From Paroedura picta (taxonomy: Eukaryota; Chordata; Lepidosauria; Squamata; Gekkonidae), in NCBI RefSeq assembly GCF_049243985.1, contig NC_135372.1:100839318-100903317 (forward strand): a stretch of 64,000 bases of DNA. Reading direction: 5' to 3'. Under the pieces are notes generated by a model that saw only the letters and a program-made list of their open reading frames with translations, was not told where the DNA came from and made no database searches. Positions 53,830 to 64,000 of the stretch are shown one piece after another (position 1 is the stretch's first letter; the number at the start of each line of letters is the position of its first letter). The translations under genes were made by a program, and so were the position numbers.

Positions 53830-54302
53830 AAGCCGCCTCAGGCATCCAGGGCGAAATAGCGAATGCATTCGAGGCCAAAGCAGCCCTGGGTGGGAGGAGT
53901 TCCCATGGCAATGGGAGAGGTGGCGACTCTTCTCCTCTGGGCGCATCCCCGAGATCACGAGCCACATCCCCAACGCGGGGCTGGAGGGGCGCCTGCCGGC
54001 GGAGGGGGGGGAGACTGACGGAGAGTCCCAACAAGCCACCCCCCCTCTCCCGGCCCCGCCACCATCTCCGCAACGCTCCGCCGCCTGCATTGCAAAGCCG
54101 CAGCCCGGTGCAGCACCATTCCCCTATTGACAGCTCCTGGGAACCGGGCGGGGCCGGCGGCGCGCAGGGCGGGGAGGCTGGGAGCCACCGGCCAACCAAG
54201 CCTGGAAGAGGCTCGCGGCTACGCCCTCCGTTCGCTCTCCAGATCGGGCCTGAGCTCCGATTGGCTTTCTCCGGCTGTCCGTCAGATCAGCAAGCCGGCT
54301 AG
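53830..54302 (+). promoter_or_regulatory. TMCC2: TMCC2 CpG-island promoter and probable non-coding first exon
   Basis: CpG-rich segment with GC boxes (gggcggggccggcggcgcgc at about 54148) and an inverted CCAAT box (gattggc at about 54259). It ends at a donor-like AG/GTAGGT (GT at 54303). The placement before the TMCC2 coding exon suggests a non-coding exon ending at 54302. The open frame across it is not supported as coding. Confidence 0.6.
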
Positions 54303-54892
54303 GTAGGTGGGTGGGTTAGGCTGAGGGATTTGCTCTTGAGCCCCGGTAGGAGCGGCGGAAAGTGGGCTCTTTGCAAGGGGCAGACAAATAGCAGCTTCAC
54401 AAAGCCGCCTTGGTGCTGTTGTTGTGGTTGTCCTTGTTTTTAAAGATGAGCCCATTGGAAGGGAATGTGCAGCAGCTGTGCGAGGCAGCTGGATCACTGC
54501 TTGGCTTGCTTCAACAGTGAGTAGCAGGACTGGGAGGGGAAAGGGCATTATCAAATGCATGACATTTGTACCGGCACCGCACTACGAGGCCCGTCATTGC
54601 CCTCGGCCGTTGCAATTGTAAGTCGTATGCCAAAGTTTGGGCGCTGGTGCTGGTGGCTCCAGCCCTGCTGCTCCCCAATGCGGCGTGTTGGATGGAGGCT
54701 TCCTCTCTCCTGCTCCTCCCTATGGCCTGTCTGCCTGCATCTCACAGGTGAAACGAACTTCTGCCTCCCGAGGTGATCACACTGCTCTGGTCCTCTCCCG
54801 TCTCTCCTTCCTCTTTTCCTTTCCCCTCTCTCCTGATTTTCATCCACGATTCCTTCAAGGAGCAAGAGTCCGAGCTCACCCTCTCGCCCAGT

Positions 54893-55081
54893 ATGAAGAG
54901 GTGCAAATCGGATGAGCTGCAGCAGCCAGAGGAGGACTCCACTGGGGCTGAAGATGTTCCCATCCTGGCAACCATGGATGCCAAGCCTGGGGATTCAGCT
55001 GCTACCCTGTTGGATTTGGGTGCATCGAATCCAAACCCTGCTCCGCATCCTGTTACTCGGAGCAAGCCTCCCGACTTAAAG
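54893..55081 (+). CDS. TMCC2: TMCC2, first coding exon (residues 1-63)
   Basis: TMCC2 is a two-transmembrane, coiled-coil protein of the endoplasmic reticulum, reported to interact with apolipoprotein E and APP. The exon reads MKRCKSDELQQPEEDSTGAE and ends TRSKPPDLK, against human MKRCRSDELQQ ... PRSKPPDLK; the middle is diverged. The ATG at 54893 has A at -3 and matches the human start. An earlier in-frame ATG at 54773 lies in a pyrimidine-rich, probably intronic stretch, and was rejected. The exon ends at AAG/GTAAGTG in phase 0. A likely acceptor is TTCAAG at 54859 after a long pyrimidine tract; TCTCACAG at 54748 is an alternative. The coiled coils and membrane segments lie in exons beyond the window. 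Confidence 0.9.
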
Positions 55082-55619
55082 GTAAGTGACTAAGCTGAGG
55101 CTTCACGTAATGAAACAGGCTTTGGGGCTGTTGTTGCCACTAGCTAGTACCACACCAGAAAGGCCAGCCGATTAATCTTAAATTGTTGACCACTGCAATC
55201 ATTTTACATGTTCCGCAGAATGCCGTTCTTCCATAAACGAAAACAGCCAGCTAGATATTTCCCATTTCTAACTTGCCAGATGAGTTCTTGATGTTAAGTT
55301 TTGTGTGTCATGTATTGAATAATGTTCCTCCATATGAATCTTATAGCTTCATATTGTACAGTGTTCCCGATATAAGTAGCCATGTCTGAGGTACCTGACT
55401 TGATCAGTTTCACTGATTTATTTTTAAATAATGTGCACTAATGGTCTTGACTGTGAATACACTTAGTGAAAAGCTGTCAATCTCAGCAGGGCCCATGTTC
55501 TGTTGTCTGGTCCCTCCTTGGGAACCGTGGCTGACTCTTACTCTGTGTGGAAACTGTGTGGTACCCTGCTTCATGTCATGATGGGATTTAGTGAAGAATT
55601 GGGCATATCTCACAATGGC

Positions 55620-55672
55620 TCCATGGGGCTCAGTGAGGAAAAGTGGGCTATAAATAAAGTAAATAAACATTA
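55620..55672 (+). repeat. L2-type 3' tail scrap
   Basis: Reads aagtgggctataaataaagt aaataaac, the end of an L2-group element. Confidence 0.5.
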
Positions 55673-58600
55673 GCCAGGACAGTTCAGAAATGCAGCTTTA
55701 TTCCCTGAGTTAGGAGCTGGAGGTGAAAGCCAGATGGCTTATTCTATTGCAGTTTCTATGTGTCTTGGCTCCTGAAGCCTCTAACAATGGAAATTGTCAC
55801 AGCTGGGATTCTGAATCAAACTGAGTTGCTGGGGTGATGTTTCCCCATTGCTCAGCTTGATCTGATGTTTCTTTTACTTTCCATTCCATGTGATTTCTTA
55901 TGTGGTTGCATGTTTTACCCAAAGAAGTTTCAATCAAATAGGATTTTATTCTGACTAAATTGTGGTGAAATGCCAGCAATGGTTCTATACAAGTAGCTGT
56001 GTGTGAAGAATACACTTTTGGAGGAATGATGGTTTTCATTAACTTCTTAATCGACAGGGAGTCATTTTACATATGTAAAAATTGGATGAATTATATTAAT
56101 CTCCTTGGCCAAATTGTTTAAAGTATATAGAAAGTGAATGCCAGTTCTTAGTCAGGATTGCAGTATTACTGTAGACTTGCAAATAAATCATTAATCAAGT
56201 CACCTATTGCAACTACAAATGTGCCATGAGGCAAACCATCTTTATTTAGAAACAGAGACCTGCTCAAAGTAAAAATATAATACAATTTTTCTAAATTGAA
56301 TGAGTGTAGTTTCTTTTTCCATACTTAGTTATTCCTCATTTAGGCAACTGGTGTGCCACAGATGGCTGTCACAGGTGTATGTGGGCCAGAGGGTTAGTAC
56401 AGATTATTATGGGCTAGTAATTTCTTATTTGGTGTTCATAGTTCTCAGTGATCTGAAGTGCAGACTCTTGGTTCTGATTTTGCAGAAATAGCTTGAAGAA
56501 TAAACAGGTGTTGCCATGGCTGTGTTTGCCATTCTTCACATCCTCTTTTAAAATCACTTAAGAACTTTGCAATTTTTCTGAATCTGTGCACTGAAAATTG
56601 AAATCAGATTTTCAGCTTCACTCCTCTAACACCAGGGCATAATCTCTGTATCACCTGCTGCCCAGTGCCTTAGGCTATAAGTGGGTCAGTTTACTTGGAG
56701 TACTCCTTGGAGGAATAGCTCCTGTCACCCTCCCTCCCTTTCCTGGCGGTTCCCTTCTGGATAGTGCATCCAAGACAGGGGAGCACTACATGGATCAGAG
56801 AACCACTGCCAGCTTTCAGATTTATAAAAGTTATATGTTTAACACAGCACAGATTTAAGCAAAGGAATCAAAAAGAAATTAGGTTAAACACAATCCTTGT
56901 ATCCCTATCTGATGTTAAAAATGGAGTAGGTTCCTTACTTAAGAAGTGACAAGTTCCTATTGCATATTCATCTCACCCAGCCAGGTGCATGGTCCAAGAT
57001 AAATAGTTATCAGGCCAAAGAGCCCCCCCTCACCCCTTAGTTCAAGGCAATTAAGTCACCTTTGGATCCCCACCCACTCCTGGGTGCCCCAAGTCATTCT
57101 GGGAAGAAGATAAGGCATATCTCCTCCTTATTCCAGATACCTGCTTTTAGAAGAGGAAGGTAGGAGCATTCCATTGTATCCTGGTTAGATCAATTAGCAT
57201 TTGAAGGAAGATAAGTAAGCAAGTGAGCTAATGTTACCCCCCCCCCCAAGATGGTCAGTTTAAATTTCTTCCTCCCAGTGGAAAGGCATTTCTTCACAAT
57301 TCCTGCGGACCCCAATTAGCTCTTTATACTGGCCCTGAGGGTCCCCTGTACTCAAGAAAGTGCTATTCCATTGATACAGATACCTTTTGCTCAGATCATA
57401 GAGGCCCTTTGCATTTCATTAGGTTTGTCACAGGGGAGTAGAATCTATGCCCTGTACATAACCTGTTGAATATACTATTATAAACTATTGCCACAACCGC
57501 TAAGGAGATCAGCAAGGAATGTTCATCTCCTCTGATAGGATTAAGCACATTGGCAGTCTGAAATGTTGCTGTGTAAAATGGCCCCTTCTCACTCTCCTGG
57601 TACACTTTTTATGTGTGGCTTTGCTCAAGCTACTGAGCCAGTACACCCACAAGGTGCTAGAACAGAGTTTTATATATAATTCTACTGCAGAATCTTCATT
57701 CCTGCTTAGGAACATGAGAGGCATGAAAGGCATTGATACCATTTGGGGAGCAAAATTATACTTAGAATGATGAGCTGGAAAGGCAGCCTTCTAACTAGGA
57801 CACTGACAGAACTGTAATTGGAAGGAAGACTGAACACTAATTTTGTAGTGTTACTGTTTTCATATAAAGATTAATGTCCAGGTTAGATGTGGGATTGCCT
57901 CCCTAAGAAATCATAATATCTTGATACATGTAAAAATGTTCTTGTCTACTTGTGACAAGACAATGGTAAGTAATAATAATGAGTACTTAGCAGTTGTTTG
58001 TAATAACAATTAGCAACAATAATGCTTAGAATGTGGTTTTTGTAAAAACATCATGCTTTGCAAAAATGAACACGCATCTGTGATCTCCATTTTATAGCTG
58101 TAAACACTAATGGAGACAAGCAAGAAACACAGATGGCTGTAACTCATTTTATTGTTTTCAGAAGTACTGCATTTGGTTACTGTACTGCCAGAGAGCCAGC
58201 CTAACATTTTAAGGCCTCAGTAGAGCTCTTTTTTGTTGTTACAATTTTTGACATACAAAGCACACATAATGGAAGATTATGCTACCTGCAATCGATATAT
58301 GCAATCAACCATTTTGTGTGAATAATACATTTTGCAGCTTAAGTGCATGTGACTGGAGACCCAAATCTGTGGAGAGTATGCCTTGGTATGTATCAATTTT
58401 GGATTATATACATGTTGCCATATTTACACAAAATGGGGACTGCACATATTGAGTAGTGTCTTTTCACACATGTGATGTGAGCACCAAAACTATCATGACT
58501 AAAAAGTTCTCTGTTGTCCTCCAGAATTTATTAATGCTAGTGAATCAATGAGCCAATAATTTATGGAAGAATGTCTCTAAGCTCATGTAGGGTGCCTTTA

Positions 58601-59111
58601 GTATTCACACATCTGGAGTTAGGGAGCAGGACTTCCATACAGAAGTTCTGAACGGCTTGATTCTTGTTACATCTTTTTTTGTTTATTTAAATAAATCAAC
58701 TCCGACAAACAGGCTGGATTCAGCCTCTCCCTGAGAGGAACCAGTGAGAGTTGATGGAATGTTGAGAGAAAAATAACCATTGAAAAAGGACAGAAGGATT
58801 CATAGTGGAGAAGCTGACAGCTTAAGGGCTGAAGTGAAAAAGGTTTTTCAAACTGAGTGGAACTGTATAGAACAGCTACATGAAACAGGCTGAAAAGAGT
58901 AGATTTATAATTTAAGGATTCCAGCTGTAGGTATTGCACCTCAGTTCAGTAGTTCTATGGGAGTGAAATGTTTCTTAGACTTAACTTGCCCCAGGGTTTT
59001 ATTATTATAGATGAAAGTTTCTTGTTTTGATTACTTCTATTGGGTGCGCATCGAAGGGAAAGATGGTTGTGCATGCACAGACAATCTAATATCTTGGCCT
59101 ACATGCATATT

Positions 59112-59330
59112 TATATATTAAATTTGTATACTGCCCCTCCTGGACTAGCCAGCTCGAAGCCGTTCACAACAAAACATAATACAAACACAAAATACCCTAA
59201 AAGAACCAATATATATCCCATAATGCTGGCACAATATCCTCTAGTCAACAATGCATCACAAACAGCAGCAACCATTCTCATCTCTAATAAAAACCCTGGA
59301 CACCTCAACACTTCCGTTCCCAGGTGTGAA
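59112..59330 (-). repeat. L2-type 3' tail, antisense
   Basis: The plus strand reads ttgtatactgcccctcctgg and ccagctcgaagccgttcaca, the inverse of an L2-group 3' end. Confidence 0.7.
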
Positions 59331-60287
59331 TTTGCTTGTATTGCTGGGCAATGTTAGCCCAAGGGGTGATGTTTGGCCCCCAGGGGAGGCACTTATTATA
59401 CAAGGACAGGGGAGGACCTAATTAGAGGATGTGAATGAGTGGTAGCAGCAAGAGATTAGAACAGTGTTTGAGCCCCAGCCCATTAGCTCTGTGTGAAGTC
59501 ACAGCTTACAATCAATGTGAGTGAATCAGTGTGAGTGAGGGCTGATTAGGCTACCCCGTCTGTGGATGTCTCTGGAATGAGAGAGAGGACCTAAAGTGTG
59601 AGATGGTCATAACTCTTCATAGATTTTAAAAGACTTGAAGGGTGGGGAGTGTGATGCCTTGACCGCTGTATAACTGTAATATGAAAAAGGGAGGCTGTAC
59701 TGGGTGATAGGTACTGGGTGATAGGCACTCTGTGTGAGTGGAAAAGGGGCATCACATCCACCTCTAGGAACAGCCGCCTATCAATTTCCTTTCCCCCCAA
59801 TGAAAACTACTAATTAGCATAAAGCAAATGGCAAAGAGGAAACCACAATAGGTTCTCCTGAATGTTGTCCTGCAGTGCATCATTTAACTTTTACCATCCT
59901 AAAAGGAAGGATCTCTTTTTAGAGGATTACAATAGATATGGTAGACTTCTACAACCTATTGCATATCTGTCATTGCTTCAAGAGCAATGAATGAAAATTC
60001 AAAGAACTATCTAAACATCTAAGCAATGAAACTGACCTGTTTTCAGTAAGAGTGCATTTGCTGATTCCATGCTGGGCGTATTTTAAGTTGCTATCACTGG
60101 ACAAATTTATTTAGAGGGTACTTAGAAAAAGCATGGCCTTGGGGAGCAATTGTGTCCAGCAGGATGAATTTCACACCTATGCAATCTATCCCATGTGTTG
60201 CTTTCCTACGTATGTAAATGCTTGGCCTGAAGAGGAAAAGGATTTTAACTCTGTGGCTTGTGGAAAGCGACAATTACTTCATCCCTA

Positions 60288-60925
60288 ATTTGAGTCCCAA
60301 TAGCACCTGTAAGACCAACAAAGATTTATTCAAAGCGTGAGCTTTTGAGTACATGCACTGTTTCTCAGACAACGGAACAAGGATCATAAAAGTAAGATAT
60401 AAGGAAAAGGTAAATCAGTAGTAAATTATTTTTATTATTTATTTATTTATTTAGATTTCTATACCTCCCAGAGCCATAGGGAAACGCTGTGGAATACTTA
60501 CATGGCATATTATAATAATGCAATAAATAAATTAGTAAACTGTGTCATAACATACAAATTATGCAGTATTATAAGTCTTAGATAAAATAACTAATCAGTA
60601 CTTTGGGTTCAGTTGTAGTTCATAAAAATATTGGAGAAATAAAAATGTCAAGGTTAATAATTAATGGCAGACACTTTCCCAGTTGTGAAAAGAAATAATT
60701 AAAAGAGACCAGTTGCTTGCACCATCTGTCTTCACCCAAGATACAGTTTACTAATTTGCTACTAATTTAGCTTTTCCTTATATCTGTACTCTTATGATCC
60801 TTGTTCTAATGTCTGAGGAAGAGTGCATGCACTTGAAAGCTCATGCCTTGAATAAATCTTTGTTAAAGGTGCTATTGGACTAAAATTTTGTCGTACTACT
60901 TTAGGCCAACATGGCTACCCACTGG
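60288..60925. mobile_element. Fold-back (long inverted repeat) element
   Basis: The left arm (about 60288-60425: agtcccaatagcacctgtaa, ccaacaaagatttattcaaa, aacaaggatcataaaagtaa) returns inverted as the right arm (about 60750-60890: cttatgatccttgttctaat, cttgaataaatctttgttaa, ggtgctattggact). The arms are about 140 bp. The interior is AT-rich and non-coding and includes an antisense L2 tail at 60428-60540. A further 'ccaacatggctacccactgg' follows the right arm. Confidence 0.8.
60428..60540 (-). repeat. L2-type 3' tail nested in the fold-back element
   Basis: The plus strand reads tatttatttatttatttaga and tttctatacctcccagagcc, the inverse of an L2-group tail. It lies just inside the left arm of the 60288 element, so it inserted later. 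Confidence 0.6.
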
Positions 60926-62208
60926 AATTTTAAGATAAGGACCAGAAACCTCACCAGGCAAAGTCTTTGCCCAGCAGTTTTCTGAAATGTGGATAAGGAG
61001 TCATATTGGGGAACAATGCTCAGAAGAGCTACAGGTGGCATGTCCAAGATGCTTCCAGGCCATGGAGTCAGTATTTCCTGAAGGTTTACTGATGGTCACA
61101 TCATGTTGCTTGCTCTTGCTTTCCTGGGCAAATGGTTACTTGCTGAAAGGGAACCCATGAGAAAATGGTGTACAAACTGATAATTTCTCCTCCTGCCTCC
61201 AGCGTTTGGGGATATTCAAATGCCTAGCCAGCCACTTGCTGAAGTTAGCTTTGTGTCCCTCCTGGAGGGACATGTGGAACTTCTTTCTCAAAGTGTATAT
61301 CCTTTTTCACACATTATAACTTGTGGCAGAAAGTGCAAATCCACTTGCTCATCTTCTGCCCTGTTATGTGTTGAGCTTCCTTGATTCAGCCTTTTTTCAG
61401 TGAATCCAAGCCAGTCCTGACGGCATGCTGGATGTACCCTTAAATGACAACACTAGTGATCAGTTCTGGGTCATCTTGTGCATTTAGGTGCTTTATATTT
61501 CAGCATCATATCAGCACATCTACCCATTGCAACTGATGAAAATGGCTTGGTAATCTACCTAATAACAAAATGTATGATTGCAAAGAATCAGAGGTTAGAG
61601 TACAGTCTCCCTTGCTGCAGAGCATCCAGCATTTTGTGATCTGCTGGAGACTTGGCTGGTGAGAACAAAGCTGTTCAGTATAATTTCAACTAGTGGGGCA
61701 GCAGGGATGCATTGCAGTTGATTCTTGGTCTACGTTCAGGTCATCTGCTTATGAGTAAGCCGCACAGGGAAGGTGGGGGAAGTCCTGGCAAGAAGTGCCC
61801 ACAGAAGGGTGACCTAATTCTGCTTAAGATGTGTTGGATGGAGCATCGTTATGAGCTCAGCAACAGGCTGGCTGTGCTCGTAATAAATTCAATGAGAAGA
61901 ATACATATCTAGTCAGTTTAATTTGAGAGAAAAGAAGAGGAATGTCCTGTGGGTAATTTGTTTTTGACTGCTGGAGACTAGCCAAGTTTTTAACTGGTCT
62001 GCAATCAATATGAATTTTGGCTGCCCTCCTCAAAATGTAGCTACATAGCTTCATTTTCCAAGTATCATTTCATTATCTAGATGTCATAAAAGGACATTTC
62101 TAGTAGCAGACAAAGTCCAGAAGGGATTTTTAAACTAAAAAGTTACCATTCTGCTTCATTAGAGAAGAGAGCATTTTGTTAGGAGTCAGGACATACATAT
62201 TGTGAGAG

Positions 62209-62499
62209 CAAGCATGGTTTACTAGTTAAAGTGATTAAGGAGTAACAGACGCTTATCTGGAGAACAGGGTTTGATTCCCCACTCCTCCACTTGCAGCCAG
62301 CTGTGTGACCTTGGGCTAGTCACAGTGCTCTCAGAGCTGTTCTTGCAGAGCAGTCCTCTTGGAACTTTCTCAGCTCCACCTACTTCACAAGGTTTCTGTG
62401 GTGGGGAGAGGAAGGGGAAGTTGTTTATAAATGACTTTGGGACTCCTTCGGATATTGAAATGTGGGGTATAAAAAGAAACCCTAGCTCTTCTTTTGGTT
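62209..62499 (+). repeat. tRNA-derived SINE, second family
   Basis: Contains gggtttgattccccactcct, ctgtgtgaccttgggctagt and aaaagaaaccctagctcttc. The head (catggtttactagttaaagt) is diverged. Confidence 0.85.
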
Positions 62500-63804
62500 A
62501 TACAAAGTAAGCAGTTGTTTCTGGCTTGAGTCAAGTTGATTCTACAAAGCAAGCAGCCATTCCCAAACACCTCTGAAAAACCTGTTTGTGGCTTGAGATG
62601 CACTCTGTTTCTAGAAAGCGGACAAATGTTCTCAGTTTCAATCTAGCTTTTTCCAGTTTGGATGAAGATGGCATATTGATACTTGGCTATGGGCAAAACT
62701 TCATCCTTTGTTCTCAAAGAAAAATCTCCGATCCTCTGAGAAAAGAAGTAGAGCAGTGGAGCCTCCCCAGGCAAATCCTTAGGGGAAGGAATATGGTATT
62801 ATGATATTAGAAGTTGGGATGCCCCTTTCTGCTTTGCCTTTCCCTAACCGATCAGTTGTGGGGTTGACTATCAGTGTCGTCAAAGACAACCATTTTCATT
62901 ACTACTCCAGCAGTAGTGATTCATTGGGAAGTAAGAGGCCATTACCACTAAGTGTCAACTGAAGTGGGAGGGGCAGGCAGGTGTCATGGGACATTGACAG
63001 AACTAATTGGGAACTGACAGGTTAATGCTATGAATGCATCTGCTTGCTCATAGTCCATTAGCACCTAGGATAGCTATAAAGCATAAGAGCTGCAGTTTTT
63101 GCTAGGTGTTGCTAGCCAGGTAGGAATCAGTCCCACCCCTGCACAAACATAACAGCCTCGTGCCCTTGTCAGCTTGTGATGCATACCAGTAAGGGTGTAT
63201 ACAAAGAGATCTAGTGCATTTCTACATTATGCTCCATTTTACTGTTGCCTGTGTATATTTGCATCCAACCTTTTTAGTGCATAAATACCTGAATATTTAA
63301 GAGAGCAAAATATTATGGTATGGCTGCATCCTAGTCTACTCAACCATCATTTTAGCTCTAAGTCAAATTTGGATCTCTTACAAATCCAGTGTGAACAGCT
63401 TTGCTATCCTTTCCTTAGCTCAGTACTGCAAGAATGTTCTTTTATGTAATCTTTGAACAATGTATGACTGTTATGTGTTATAAGATGCAGGCATAATTCT
63501 TTGCAAGCTGAGCCTTTTGTGCTAGGAAAATCTCTCCTACAGTTAAAACATGGGCCAGGCTGTTTGTCCTTTTTGTCTGTGTTGTCATTAATCTTATTTC
63601 CTGATGCTACTGAGATGTGAACCGAGAAAGCAAATCTCTTGGAAATCCGCCCCCCTCCCCCAAAGATTTATTTTCCAGTTAGTTGCAGACTATAAAGTTC
63701 TGGTGCTATTTTAGAACTATAGATATGACGAGTGTCATATGGTTGTGTAGTGAAGCATTGTTATTCTTTTTATTGCACCTTTAGTCCGTATTGCCAAAAG
63801 CAGA

Positions 63805-63945
63805 AAACAAGGTGAAGCATAATGGTAGGTTCATTAGATAGAGAGACAGACTTGGATTGATAGTGTGGCCTTGAGCAAGTCACACTCAGCCAAGTTTACC
63901 ATTTGTAAAGCTGGAATAATTGGTACACTTTGCATACCTGTTAGC
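63805..63945 (+). repeat. MIR-like SINE
   Basis: Reads agtgtggccttgagcaagtc, then tttaccatttgtaaagctgg and aataattggtac, the MIR/CORE-SINE body order (ccttgggcaagtcac ... atctgtaaaatggg). Old and diverged. Confidence 0.65.
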
Positions 63946-64000
63946 AGACAAACCCTTATCATTCATGATGATGGCAAAATAGATCTTGAGACTGGTTCAA

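Larger units (their letters stand above)
55082..64000 (+). other. TMCC2: TMCC2 first coding intron (partial)
   Basis: More than 8.9 kb without a second TMCC2 exon; I looked for the KIQQLSEGSMFGHG block and did not find it. It contains L2 tails (55620, 59112, 60428), a fold-back element (60288-60925), a tRNA-SINE (62209) and a MIR-like SINE (63805). 55700-59100 and 60930-62200 look unique. Confidence 0.8.

Noticed and set aside
53679-54302. 207-residue open frame before TMCC2
   Set aside because: Crosses the TMCC2 CpG island and begins in a G-rich run; no similarity to the TMCC2 N-terminus, which starts MKRC further on.
54773-54892. Upstream in-frame ATG for TMCC2
   Set aside because: It lies before a long pyrimidine tract that looks like the end of an intron; the human protein begins at the MKRC position.
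1-64000. CRISPR arrays, operons, riboswitches, bacterial signals
   Set aside because: The window is vertebrate nuclear DNA; the regular short repeats seen are microsatellites.

Overview
This is nuclear DNA from a vertebrate, almost certainly a squamate reptile. The evidence is a mix of vertebrate-type split genes with CpG-island promoters and a dense set of repeats typical of lizards and geckos: tRNA-derived Sauria-type SINEs ending in (ACCTTT)n, Bov-B (RTE) LINE pieces, CR1 and L2 LINE pieces, hAT miniature elements with 8-bp target duplications, and Helitron-like elements. I cannot name the species.

Two host genes are supported. DSTYK (dual serine/threonine and tyrosine kinase) lies complete on the minus strand. 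Its 13 coding exons run from 39854 down to 3298 and join in frame to a predicted 937-residue protein, close to the human 929. Its CpG-island promoter lies at about 39.5-41.5 kb, and its 3' UTR runs down towards the window start. TMCC2 begins on the plus strand: its CpG-island promoter is at about 53.8-54.35 kb and its first coding exon at 54893-55081; the rest of the gene lies beyond 64000. Head-to-head DSTYK and TMCC2 is the order I recall from human chromosome 1q32, so this is conserved synteny.

Layout: 1-3297, DSTYK 3' UTR or downstream DNA with a SINE. 3298-16022, DSTYK exons 13 to 3 (coiled linker and the kinase domain). 16023-28294, intron 2, which carries a GC-rich inverted duplication, CR1, and two fully delimited hAT miniature elements. 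28295-28683, exon 2. 28684-39562, intron 1, with L2 copies, a Helitron-like element and a Bov-B LINE with one nonsense codon in its reverse transcriptase frame. 39563-41500, exon 1 and a broad CpG island that also holds a plus-strand splice donor. 41500-53700, intergenic DNA with L2, Bov-B, SINE, Helitron and hAT pieces. 53700-64000, TMCC2 promoter, first coding exon and more than 8.9 kb of its first coding intron.

The most interesting signals are not new protein genes. They are two Helitron-like elements with matching hairpin plus CTAG ends, hAT miniature elements that carry inverted pairs of a ZNF143-like motif (a similar pair sits in the DSTYK promoter), a GC-AG intron in DSTYK, several fold-back elements, and two protein-like open segments interleaved with the last DSTYK exon that I could not assign. 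I see no CRISPR array, operon, rRNA gene or functional tRNA gene, and no LTR element I can delimit.
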